From Cercis canadensis (taxonomy: Eukaryota; Streptophyta; Magnoliopsida; Fabales; Fabaceae), in NCBI GenBank assembly GCA_003255065.1, contig QAOA01002524.1:225425-289424 (forward strand): a stretch of DNA of 64,000 nucleotides, given 5' to 3'. The notes below the pieces were generated by a model. That model was not told the DNA's origin, did not search any database, and worked only from the letters and a program-made list of their open reading frames with translations. Of this stretch, positions 12,431-23,578 are shown one piece after another (the stretch's first letter is position 1; each line of letters begins with the position of its first letter). The translations under genes and the position numbers were made by a program.

Positions 12431-14139
12431 TAGAAAATACATAAAACAATAAAGACATAATTGGAACTAGAAAGTATTTTGCTTGCAGCTAGAAAAGTAA
12501 ATCATTCAATCAATTCTGCTTAAAATATGCTACTAATCATTCCAAAGACTATATAATAATTGCCTTATGTGTTTGTTTCTCTCATGACATCATTTTCTTT
12601 ACAAAAATTTACAATGAAAGTCATCTACATAAGAACAATACGACAATAATTCAAATTTGATTAGAACTTTTTAATTGACAGCACACCTACTAAAACAAAC
12701 TCCATGCATCTCAAGCTCTACTTTTGAATGAAAAGTTGAAGCTTTACAGAAGTGCTTGACTCAGCCAACCCAAGTAATGTATTTCATGATGTACCTGGTT
12801 GATGCTAACATATATATGGCATCAACCAATTTGTTAATTTTAGATCACAGACCTTGTTCTAAGTCTAAGTCAAAAAGAAAAACCTATAATTTGCTTGCAT
12901 GAATTGCTAACAGTATTTTTTGTCTCCTCATGCCCTCAAACCAGCCAGTTTACCATATAAAAAATTGAAACTTAATTCTCTCAACTCATACACAATTGGA
13001 AAACATCAATAAATTTCAAAGTTGATCAATAGATAACATAGAAGAAAGATGCAATGATATATACAAATTAGTAGAACTAGATAAATTATTTCAATTCTCA
13101 TTCCAAATTATAGACCTTGTTCTGTGTCTACATTTTTTAAAGGAAATAATTCATTGAAAACCTCCATCTTGATTATTGGTTATAAAGACAAAGTTGAAGA
13201 AATCCAATCCTCATATATCTTAATTCCCTCAAACTAGCAAGTTATGCAACTAAAAAGAAATAAAATTGGATGTTGTCCATATAAACAGAATGAAAATTAT
13301 ACAATGAAAGCCAAAAAATAGATAACAAAGAAGGAAGCCATGCACCCATGATCTTTTAAAAAGTAATTAAAAGTAATAAACTATTAAAATTTTCATGAAA
13401 TTATAATCAATGTCATCAAGTACATTATGTAAGAAGAGTATACTCACTGATACTACATCACACAATTGCATAAATAATGTTTATGCAGCCATTAAGTCTT
13501 ACCTAAACACAAATATATATGGCCAATTTGACATTTAGATCAATATTAAAAACTGAATAAACATTTTGGAGACAAAAGGTAACTGTGAATGGGTCAATAG
13601 GGTCCCAATATCAAAAGACATTCTATGGCCTACCAACTTCAAATTTAGACCAACTCTCAATACTACCATCAGTGAGACAGCACACTACAGCGGATTAGAG
13701 ACCACCATTATGTCCAAAAACAGCACAAACATACAATAAACATAATAAGGACATAATAGAACAGAACAAAAATGAAGATAAAAAAAATTAACTCATCCAG
13801 GACCACCATCTATCAACTATCTCAACAAAAATAAAATCAGGAACTAACATCGTATACAAGACCACCATAACAGGTATCTTAAAACAAATAATTTATCACA
13901 AAAAGAAAAATAAGCAATAGTTTTCTGAAAACACTAACCTCAACAACGAAAATCAAGATCCCAACCTCCCACAATGTTATGCGATAACTTTAGATTCAAT
14001 TTGTTAGAGTTTTTCCACTCCGAATTGCTACAAAACTGGCTCCATGAAGTAAGGATTACCAATTTGGAAACTTGAATTGAAATCGAAGGAGCAAAGGAAA
14101 ATTTTTGGGGATCCCTAAAGCTTGATAGTTTTCTCTCCC
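12431..14139 (-). other. MULE2 interior, non-coding
   Basis: AT-rich sequence between the transposase N-terminus and the terminal repeat. By position it corresponds to the leader and intron region of MULE1. I see no coding frame in it. Confidence 0.5.
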
Positions 14140-14420
14140 TTTACGACATCGTATTGTTCTTTTAAATGGGACAAATGATGTCGTTTTAGTTGAGTCATCA
14201 ATTAAGAGTCCATGGAAGCTTGGGACGTGGCATTTAACAGTGCCACATCACCTTTTAACAACCATATCAACATTTTTGTCAGTGAAGTTAATGAAAATTA
14301 GACAAATAAATTTAATTGAAATAAAACTTTTAAGTGAGAGATTAAATTAAAAAGACATTGTACTAGGGGACAATTTTGAGAACGCTCAAATTAATAAAGA
14401 ATGAAAATGGAATTTTAGTC
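14140..14420 (-). repeat. MULE2 terminal repeat (outer end at 14420)
   Basis: Shares blocks in the same order with the right terminal repeat of MULE1: GTGGCATTTAACAGTG, CACATCA, GTTAGACA-like, a GTGAGAGA block and a final TTTTAGTC. It is strongly diverged, which points to an older insertion than MULE1. Confidence 0.7.
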
Positions 14421-14430
14421 TTAAAAATAA

Positions 14431-14636
14431 AAGCTTAATTGCAATTTTGGTCTTCCTATTTTAATGAAGTGAACGATTTGGTCCCCTTTTTTAAAAGTGA
14501 ACTATTTCACCCTTCTATTTTGACAAATGTTACATTTTTAGTCCTTCCATCTTTAAGCCGTTTAAAATTAGACGAAATTGCTGACCTGGCATTAAAAAAT
14601 TAATTCTTTTTATGTTGAGTCAGCCAATTTAAGCCA
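14431..14636 (+). repeat. Left inverted repeat of Pack-MULE-like element
   Basis: Pairs with 15913-16113 on the opposite strand. It begins 10 bp after the outer end of MULE2. Confidence 0.75.
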
Positions 14637-14650
14637 CATGCACATGTCCT

Positions 14651-14880
14651 TTAAATTACCAAAAGTATGGGGGCAGTAGAGCAAGAAATCGCCGATATCA
14701 GAGCCCAAAACTGGCAAGTGACCCCACGAGCATAGGATTTCAAGGCGGTTTCGATCACCGCAGCCACAAGCTCCTCCTCACTGACAATGAAACGGATTGG
14801 GCCAGCGCTACCCAACACATTGATGCTGATCAAGAGCCTGTTGCCCTTGGAGTTCTGATTCTTCTTTGCTTGTTTAGCAA
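14651..14880 (-). pseudogene. Captured fragment of a DUF7054 (At4g22758-like) gene
   Basis: The minus strand encodes NSKGNRLLISINVLGSAGPI followed by RFIVSEEELVAAVIETALKS. This is the conserved ubiquitin-like core of plant proteins annotated as At4g22758-like (DUF7054). After SYAR the frame slips by one base: the next residues of the family (GRLPVLGSD then FLLYCP) can be read only in a different frame. A second slip seems present near 14862, upstream of NQNSKG. The protein's function is not established to my knowledge. Here it is a broken fragment inside inverted repeats. Confidence 0.72.
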
Positions 14881-15912
14881 CATTGTCTCACAAATCACAA
14901 ATTCACCTATTGATAAGAAAAAAGGACTCAAAATCTGTGGGAAAATCAAGGAGCTACGAAGGAATCGAACAAAATTGCAAAGAGAATTATGAGCTGGGGC
15001 GAATTTGAATACAAAAGAATGGGAAAAAATTCAAAATTGAGTGATATCACGATGCGGATTCCGATTCCAGATTCAGGGGTCGACGCCGAGGCAGCGGTAG
15101 TACTAGCCTTCCTTGCAAGAACCAAAAGTGAAAGAAGAAGCAGGGAGAAGAGCACTCGCCCTTGACGGCAAAAAGGAGCACATGGAAACACTAATCTAAC
15201 TACGGTAACATCTCTATTAGCCACATATGTATAGCAACTCTCGAGAAATCAAAGAAGCAAAAGAGTAGAAAGAATTCCAAAACAACAGCAGATAAAGAAG
15301 AGAAGAAATGTTAAGGAAGTGTTTCTCTACTTCATGGTTTTCTATACATATATAAATGAGTAACATTACAACCTTTTGGGTGAATTCTCACTAACACAGG
15401 ACATACAAATGTACAACTTCAAGCTGGTTCTAGATCAACTGAATTCTGTTTCCATGAAACATCATAATTGCTATTCGAAGAATGGTGCTACCGCAATCCC
15501 CTTTGTTCTCAAGATTTTCTCTACCCATATTCTCCACCTAATTTCGTCTTTCTTGCTTTGTTTTGATATTCTATCCTTGAAGTTCCTTAAATGACAGAAT
15601 TTGTAGAAATTTAGGCGGAAATTTGAGCTGCATTAAAGTGCAATCTCAAATATACTGTAGACCTTACTTGCATAAAGAAACTCAAGGTTTCCACCATTCA
15701 CAACCAACAGAGAAAAATCTGAGATGGATTTCGAAGATTGAATCAAAATAGGAATCGAAAAGCAAGATAAATTCTTAGATCAACGAGAAAGAGAATGAAA
15801 GCGAGAAATAAAAGTTGGACCTATGATTGTGGAAGAGCAGAAAGAGCGAGAGAAAAAGCATTTTGAATTGGGGAAAATGACCAAGCATTATTTTTTTTTG
15901 GTTTCTAAAGTT
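14881..15912. other. Interior of Pack-MULE-like element, no clear exon
   Basis: On the minus strand an AG acceptor-like site near 14920 suggests that flanking intron or untranslated sequence was captured with the exon. The short frames at 14946-15224 and 15376-15594 show no recognisable protein. Confidence 0.4.
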
Positions 15913-16113
15913 AGTTTTACTTAAATTGGCTGACTCAAATAAAAAATTAATTTTTTAATGCCAAATTAGCAATTCTATCTAATTTTAAGCGGCTCAAAGA
16001 AGGACAAAAAATGTAACATTTGTCAAAATAAAAGGGTAAAATAATTCACTTTTAAAAAAGGAACTAAATCGTTCATTTCATTAAAACTAAAAAGACCAAA
16101 AATAAACAAGGCG
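15913..16113 (-). repeat. Right inverted repeat of Pack-MULE-like element
   Basis: Inverted partner of 14431-14636. It lies about 335 bp upstream of the DDB2 start codon. Confidence 0.75.
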
Positions 16114-16130
16114 TTTAGCCATCACATCAT

Positions 16131-16140
16131 ATCCCGCCAA
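16131..16140 (-). promoter_or_regulatory. Possible E2F site upstream of DDB2
   Basis: The minus strand reads TTGGCGGGAT, one base from the E2F consensus TTGGCGGGAA. It lies about 310 bp upstream of the DDB2 ATG, just outside the Pack-MULE inverted repeat. E2F control of plant repair genes is known in general. For this site it is only a motif match. Confidence 0.3.
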
Positions 16141-16447
16141 GGTCTTGAAAGTATGTGATGTCTGATGTACCACGCACTACGAACACAGATGATTCCATGT
16201 TTACCCTTTGTCGCGGCTGACAACGAGTCAAAGTCCTCAACTCTACCAAATCCAAAAGGTAGAAAATGGAAGACAATCACTATGGATATTTCTGTAATTT
16301 AGCTGTCCCTGTTTCTCGTTCCAAAGCCAAGAGTTCGTTCGGTTCTCGTTCCATTTGTTTTCCAATTTTCAATTCGTTTCTCCCTCGGTTCCAACCCTTG
16401 CGTGGCTTTCTGCTTATGTTCTCGCAAAAGATTGCTCTTTTCTGGAA

Positions 16448-19400
16448 ATGGCACCGATAACTCGAAGAATGACGTTTCCGAAGGTTGTTGTTGAGAGGGA
16501 CACTGACTCTGAACAGAGTTCATCCGACGAAGAAGAAGAGGAGGAGGTGGTGGAAGAAGAACTGGAAGAGGAAGACCCACAAACTATAGAAGAAGAAGAA
16601 GAGGAGGAGCACGTGGAGAGTAAAATCACAGAGAAAACTCAAGTGGCTTCGGACGCCAAGAGGAAAGGAAAAGCACCCATCACTATTAGTCTCAAGAAAG
16701 TTTGCAAAGTTAGTTTCTTTCCGCTATAAAAAAAATTGCTCCTTCTTCCCGCGTTTACCCCTTATTGTTGGCTCTTGTTATTGTGTCAATTTTTATCATA
16801 AAAGGGTTTTTTTGTTCATGGTGATTTAGGTATGCAAGAAGCCTGGACATGAAGCGGGGTTTAGGGGTGCTACTTATATAGATTGCCCAATGAAGCCTTG
16901 CTTTCTGTGCAAGATGCCAGGTAATTATAAACATAACTTTATTTGGGATTTTTTGCTTTTGTAACGTTGATGTTTTTAGATTATGGCAAAACGCATCATA
17001 ACTTTACTGTTTAAAATGGTGGAAATTTACTTAATTTGGAAGTGACGCTTTGTTATCCCCTTTCAAATGCTCTGACCTAATAATAGTTAGTAACCGAATG
17101 CTATCAAGTATTGTTATGCTATTACCTCAAAAAAATCATATCTTTATTTGCTGTGGTTTTTGTATTTTTTGATGAATACTTGCTGTGATTCTTGTATTGA
17201 AGGACATACTACGATGACTTGCCCACACCGGGTGACTACTGAGTTTGGTGTTATCCCAGCACCACGCAGAAATACACATAAACCTTTGGAGTATGTGTTT
17301 GAACGCCAATTAAGACCAAACATTCCTCCAGTAAGCCTAACTTGAGTATTTTCTTACTGGTTGTGAAGAAAATTTCACTTTTTTTAAGTGCATTTCTGCA
17401 GTTGCCTACTCTTTTGACATACTAAATTAAATTGCCAGTGTTAGTTTTCTTATTATTTTTGTTTATTTAATGTATATAGTTGTTACCTGGGTAAATTAAG
17501 GCCGGTAACCAGAAGTGAGTGTTCCCCACCCTTCCCCCTCTCTGTCTGAAGGATATCATGTATATTAATTTTGCAGTGGCATTTGTTCCTATGGTCAGAC
17601 AAAACCACCTGTCAAATATTGTGTATTTGGCATTTGAATTTAATACCATATACCAGTTGGACTACCAAAATAAGTTACTCAATCTATTCAACTAGTTATC
17701 ACAACATTGAAACTGTTTTAAAGCACCCTTAATTTGCCAAGTTTAATATGGTGATCATCTGCAGAAATTTTATTTTTGCTGGCATCAATAGGAGTTTCGA
17801 CATGCATTGATTCTAACTTGCTTGCCTTCCCCTATTTTTAGCACTTGCTCTTGATTGCAAGAAAGTATTGTCTCGTATTCTTACCCTTTTTTTGATATTG
17901 TGACTTATGTACTGTATGATATATTCTAGAATCACTATCATTTGATGATATTTATTCTCTTTCTTAGCATTGCCCCATGCATAAAGTTTATGCTTATGCT
18001 TGGGACCTTATAGAATTTTTCATTGTGGAGATGAATCATTTGGTTTTGCTTATTCCCCTATATATTTGAGACACATTTGGATTTAGTCCTTTATAAAACT
18101 GTATTATATTTATGTCTTCACTTTTTTCCTTTTAATGGAAGACAGAGCATAGTATTATGAGATCCNAGTTACTCAATCTATTCAACTAGTTATCACAACA
18201 TTGAAACTGTTTTAAAGCACCCTTAATTTGCCAAGTTTAATATGGTGATCATCTGCAGAAATTTTATTTTTGCTGGCATCAATAGGAGTTTCGACATGCA
18301 TTGATTCTAACTTGCTTGCCTTCCCCTATTTTTAGCACTTGTTCTTGATTGCAAGAAAGTATTGTCTCGTATTCTTACCCATTTTTTGATATTGTGACTT
18401 ATGTACTGTATGATATATTCTAGAATCACTATCATTTGATGATATTTATTCTCTTTCTTAGCATTGGCCCATGCATAAAGTTTATGCTTATGCTTGGGAA
18501 CTTATAGAATTTTTCATTGTGGAGATGAATCATTTGGTTTTGCTTATTCCCCTATATATTTGAGACACATTTGGATTTAGTCCTTTATAAAACTGTATTA
18601 TATTTATGTCTTTACTTTTTTCCTTTTAATGGAAGACAGAGCATAGTATTATGAGATCCCTATCGTGATGATTTTTATTTCTTGTATTTTCTTTTTGTGT
18701 AACAGATCAAGCCTAAACATGTGATCCCAGACCAACTTAGTTGTGCTGTTATCAGATATCACAGTAGACGGATAACATGCTTGGAGTTCCACCCTACAAA
18801 GAATAACATCCTCTTATCTGGGGATAAGGTCGTCAAATTAAATTATATGTAATGGGATTAGCTTTTAAAGTTGAAGATTGTTATCCCTTTAAATTGCACT
18901 GATTTCTTCTTTCCTGGTTTGATCCTAAAAGAAAGGACAAGTTGGAGTATGGGATTTCGTAAAAGTACACGAGAAGGTAGTCTATGGGAACATACATTCC
19001 TGTATAACAAATAACATGAGGTATGTTGTTTTTGTCAAACCATGTCCTTCTTGTGAATCCTCTGTCGCCTTTCTCCATCTTGCATTTATTTCTATCTCAC
19101 TCTGAACTCTGAAGGCTAATTGCTTGATGGCAAATATTAGGTTCAACCCTACAAATGATTGTATGGTCTATTCTGCTTCCTCAGATGGAACTGTTAGTTG
19201 CACGGATTTGGAAACTGGAATTTCGTTTTCTCCAATGAACCTTAACCCTGAAGGATGGCAGGTGACAATCTTTTCTCCTGCCCTTTTCTTTCCTTATTTA
19301 AACTCTAGTTCTCTTCAGATTCTTGACCATTTTGAAATTCCCAAGGTCCTAATAATGGAATGCTTAGAATATTTTTCTTGTGGCCCTGGGTGGGCATAAA

Positions 19401-22006
19401 AAGAACCTTCCACAATAGAAGGTAAAATACAATTCACCATACTGATTTATAATCTTTTATTGGAAAGATCTGTAGCATCAGTGTTTGGGTACCCTGTTTA
19501 GCTTTCCACTTATTTGGGTACTAGGATAGATGGAGGTGAGAAATTGGCTTTTACTTTGGGGTATGAGGTGGTGGTTAACAGAGAAATATAAAAGATTCAT
19601 TAATGTTTGTCTTGTGAAGTTTCTTATCATCTACGATTAATCTTGTATATGTTTTGATTAGGGTCCAAGTAGTTGGAAAATGCTCTATGGCATGGACATT
19701 AACTCCGAGAAAGGTCTTGTGCTTGTTGCTGATAACTTTGGTTATCTTCATTTGTAAGTAATTTCTTTAAGCCTATTTTTCCCTGGAAAAAAAAATTACT
19801 TTTGGTTGATGCAAAAGAGATTCTTAAGGATATAAACTGGTATAACAACAAAATAAAGTTGTAGATAATAACAGGTTTAACTCATTGTATAAGTGCTCCA
19901 TACATATGAAATTAACTTTTTGCCCTATTTTATCTATGCATATAGCCTTGAATTGAAACTTATCCTTGGATCAAATTTGGCTGGTCACTATTTCTCAACA
20001 ATTTTTCTTGTTCTTGATGTGTTTCCATCGCATATCTGCAAGGAAGCATATTGGCCCCAACATCTCTTAGGATCTTGTTTAGTGGAGCACGCAGTTTTTT
20101 ATTATCTTTGATTTTATTTAGGCCATGCTAAGCTGAAACTGTTAGAGAAATTGATATGTACATACAAAAAGAACTTGTTTTGTTCAGAATTAGGGAACTG
20201 ATATAAACTTGGAAGATGTAAGCATTTTTCTAATTATGGTTTCTACTTGATTAGGGAATAAAAAATTGTAGCCTCTGATCTATACCATGCTTGTTATAGG
20301 TGAAACAAATTAGCAAAGAAAATTTATCTAATCTTTGGTGGCATCTGTAGGGTAGACATTCGTTCTAACCACAAGACTGGCAATGCAATTTTGATCCATA
20401 AGAAAGGTAGCAAAGTGGTTGGGCTCCATTGCAATCCAGTTCAACCAGACCTCCTTTTGAGTTGTGGAAATGATCATTTTGTAAGTTCTGACCTTATGTT
20501 TATTCCAAATTGTTATTAGTTAGTTGGACATACATTTATTGATGGGCTGACCTCCTGTAGAGTCCATTTACATCTGGAGCCCCCTATTTTATCATTTGTA
20601 GAACGTTTTACCTTTTGCTGATAATGGAAATTGATAGAACTGTGTAAAGATGTTTGCGAGTAATCCCACGCAACAAATTATTATGCAACAGTTGTTGTAT
20701 AGACAATGCATGTTTCATATTATATTAGGAATACTGGCCTTCGGAAAATGCAATGGTTTCTATTTTCAGGCTCGAATATGGGATCTGCGTCAAATTGAAG
20801 CTGGATCATCCCTTTATGACCTTGGGCACAGGCGTGTTGTTAACTCTGCATATTTCTCTCCATTATCTGGGAACAAAATTCTTACTACATCACAGGATAA
20901 CCGTCTTGGTATCTGGGATTCCTTAGTTGGCAATATGGACTCCCCAAGCCGAGAAATTGTACATAGTCATGATTTTAATCGGCATTTGACCCCTTTTAAA
21001 GCTGAATGGGATCCAAAGGTGATTGTTTTATTTGAAAGTATGTTCTAGTTGTATATAGTGTTCATTTTTCTTTTCAGATTGATTTTGGAGCTGTAATGTC
21101 CTTGTAATTTCAGGATCCATCAGAGTCCCTTGCTGTCATTGGTCGTTATATCAGTGAAAATTTTAATGGGGCTGCCTTGCATCCCATTGATTTTATAGAT
21201 ATCAGTACAGGGCAATTGGTAGCTGAGGTCATGGACCCAAACATCACTACCATCAGCCCTGTGAACAAGTTGCATCCACGCGATGATATCCTGGCAACTG
21301 GCAGCTCCAGGTTTGGATTGTCTTATTTATTTAATGTACTGGATAATGAGGCTGGTGTTTTGTCTCCACTTATGTATGAGCAAAAAAGCCTGTTAAATTT
21401 TTTGCTAATGAGATTTTCCTGTCCACATAGAAACTTCAAACCTTTTAGCCTTTCGTGATCAAGAAATCTTCAAAGTTGGTATGAGAAGTGCTCTTTAATG
21501 AGCATTCTATTAATCATGATGTTTCCATCCTCCAGAGAGTCACTCTGAAAAACAATGAAATTGTTGTTTTATTATATTCAAATCTGTCGTTAGTTTGCAT
21601 GTGGATCTTTTTTATGCAAAATATCCTGAAGTTGCTATGAATTTATTTCTGACAATTATATTAATCTATTAGTTAAATATAGGTGTTGAATTCATTGGTG
21701 GATTTAAAAATTTTAACTAGCCTTGGTATTCCCAGTCTGAGTTATCATTTGTTTACTTGTTCTCACCTTGCTTACTTATTCAGATCACTTTTCATTTGGA
21801 GGCCCAAGGATAAGTCTGAGCCCATTGAGGAGAAGGAGGAAAGGAAGATTGTGGTTTGTAGCGGAACCAAGAAGAAGCGCAATCGAAAGTCTGGTAATGG
21901 TAGTGATGACTCTGATGATGAAGGATTTATATCCAAACTCAAGAAATCTAACTCAAAAAAGCCTGATTGGAAATTGTCTCGCTGCACTACTAAACGACGA
22001 CAGTGA
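16448..22006 (+). CDS. DDB2: DNA damage-binding protein 2 (DDB2), 11 exons
   Basis: Exons: 16448-16708, 16830-16920, 17203-17330, 18706-18828, 18932-19020, 19141-19261, 19662-19753, 20351-20480, 20770-21018, 21114-21310, 21784-22006. All have consensus GT-AG junctions. The CDS is 1704 nt (567 residues), close to Arabidopsis DDB2, and no break is seen. An acidic N-terminal tract comes first. Then come two zinc-knuckle-like motifs, the second being [14 protein letters not shown] at about 111-124, characteristic of plant DDB2. WD40 repeats follow from about residue 150 ([30 protein letters not shown]). A WDLR motif at 349-352 is the DWD box through which DDB2 docks on DDB1. The C-terminus is basic ([14 protein letters not shown]), probably nuclear. 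In plants DDB2 recognises UV photoproducts in chromatin for nucleotide excision repair within the CUL4-DDB1 ligase. Intron 3 contains the duplication around an N. Confidence 0.95.
17673..18659. repeat. 493-bp direct duplication around a single N in DDB2 intron 3
   Basis: 17673-18165 and 18167-18659 are both 493 bp and differ at about five positions, with the N at 18166 between them. The same pattern occurs at 11603. It probably doubles part of intron 3 in the assembly only and does not affect the coding sequence. Confidence 0.85.
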
Positions 22007-23421
22007 AGAACTCAATCACTCCTGCAGATTATCTAGAGATGTTATTTTTTGAAGGTTTTCATTCCATCTTCTAATCCTGTATAGTTAATTTTGTTGTTTT
22101 GGGATTGAAGGGGTGGTGTTATCTTGTAGCAAGCTTTGCTTCATTGTTCTTGCCCTCCTGGTTGGATTAGTTTTGATTTTGTTCTTAGAGAAGTGTAACT
22201 TGTTAACATTTTGCCAGCTCAGTTTTTTATCAGATGGATGACTGGCTAATTGCTGAATAGGATTCCTTATCATATATAATATTAGGCAATGCTCCATAGC
22301 ATTATGGGAAGTGCTAATAGTAAAATAGTGTTTGGAAGATTCTGCCATTTTGCTGATGTTTAGTAAAAATTGTCTTTTAAGGTTCAGATTAACATCTACA
22401 CTCTTATCTTTTTGAAACGTATTGTATATAAATTTCTTGCCTTGTGCTCCCTTTTCCATTTTCAACGTGTTGCACTCATACGTAACCCCAAAAATAAAAG
22501 TTCACGCATTCAAGATGTCATTGGCTGAATTTATAGTAAACCTTCGTATAGATGATTTGTTGAAAGACTTCGTCGTAAGCTCTTTTTAGTTTTATTGACG
22601 GATAATGTTAACTACGAAAGTGGATCTACGTCATCTGGCTTGTTATAAGCCGTTATTTTGTGACGATAATAAATGAGACGTGCCCATACCTCTCTTTAGG
22701 ATCGTTCAAAAACAGTTAGTTAGGTTCTTGCTTCTTGTCCTGCTTCATTATTCAGGTAAGTGCAGTTTGATCTGGACATGAGGCACTTGGAGAGAGTTAG
22801 TGTGTGTTTCAAACTTTCAGCTATAGACAAAATACGTTATACATCACGAGTCCACAATTTTAGTTTTTTGTAGAAAGAATGGGTAAAACAAAGTGGCACT
22901 TATAGAATCTTAAGCGAGTATCGAGTTTATATATTTTTTGGTATTAAATGTGTTTTTAAGACTTGTGAATTCTGTGTTTGAATATAGAGTCATAGCTAAA
23001 GTAACAAAAAATTGTATGTGGATTTGGCTAAACTTCAAGGGTTTAACATAGTAGTAAAAATATAATAGATTTATTTAAGTTAGCTAAGATTCAAATCTTA
23101 AGCTCAACATCTCAAAAAAAATTCGGTTAAAAAATACCCTTATCATTAAAATTAAAAAAAAAAAAAGTGGATTTGGCCTAACAAAGAAATAGCAAAGAGT
23201 ACTAAATTCTAACAATGCTTTTTCCTAAATTTCCTCATGTGAAACTCAAAGCAAATATTATAGGATAATATTCAATAAGTAATAGACAAAGGGCTTTTTA
23301 TTTTTTTGTCCATGACAAAGGGCTTTGAATCCAGGGTAGTCTAATCGTATGGTGCCCATTTTCATGGTTGTTTTAATTGTTAAACCTAAAGTTGTTGTTA
23401 ATGGTTGTTTATGTTGAATTC
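22007..23421. other. DDB2 3' region and intergenic sequence
   Basis: The DDB2 3' untranslated region probably occupies the first few hundred bases. Beyond that the sequence is AT-rich, with no gene or element that I recognise. Confidence 0.5.
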
Positions 23422-23436
23422 AAACATAGTAACTAT

Positions 23437-23563
23437 ACCAACGAAGGTTGGTCCGAGTGGAAGGGACTTTGGTTGCTTAAGCAAATAAAGAGCGTCTGAC
23501 AGTATCTCGAAAGATTAGTCCTAAGCAAAACCTAGGGATACCTCGGCTAAAAACAAAAAAAAA
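23437..23563 (+). mobile_element. tRNA-derived SINE with poly(A) tail
   Basis: A short element of about 127 bp. It starts with a Pol III A-box-like TTGGTCCGAGTGG and ends in an A-rich tail. It is bounded by the 15-bp direct repeat AAACATAGTAACTAT at 23422-23436 and 23564-23578. The B box is degenerate (AGATTAGTCCT may be its remnant). Target duplications of this length plus a tail are the signature of LINE-assisted retroposition. Confidence 0.72.
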
Positions 23564-23578
23564 AAACATAGTAACTAT

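Larger units (their letters stand above)
8241..14420 (-). mobile_element. MULE2: decayed MuDR-type Mutator element, left end missing
   Basis: Minus-strand pieces of a MURA-type transposase run from about 11380 down to 8241. The right end, about 14140-14420, resembles the terminal repeat of MULE1: both carry a GGCATTTAACAGTG.CACAT block, a CATTTCCGTCA-like block, and an outer end in TTTTAGTC. The proteins of the two elements are also alike, for example NVYVEHNV followed by AELVP. No matching left terminal repeat was found, so the element is truncated. Confidence 0.78.
14431..16113. mobile_element. Pack-MULE-like element carrying a host gene fragment
   Basis: About 200-bp imperfect inverted repeats (14431-14636 and 15913-16113) bound a 1.3-kb interior. 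Shared blocks are TTTTGGTC, TTTAATGAA.TGAACGATTT, TGACAAATGTTACATTTT, and GCTGACCTGGCATTAAAAAA against its diverged partner. Long terminal inverted repeats with a CTGAC.TGGCA motif and no transposase are typical of non-autonomous MULEs. The interior holds a piece of an unrelated host gene, the mark of a Pack-MULE. I could not identify a 9-bp target duplication. Confidence 0.65.

Noticed and set aside
14946..15224. Minus-strand frame with a hydrophobic segment inside the Pack-MULE-like element
   Set aside because: It has no recognisable domain, lies within probable captured intron or leader sequence, and shows no splice continuity with the DUF7054 fragment.
16414..16629. Serine-rich open frame on the minus strand opposite DDB2 exon 1
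   Set aside because: It is the antisense of the GAA/GAG repeats that encode the acidic tract and has no independent support.
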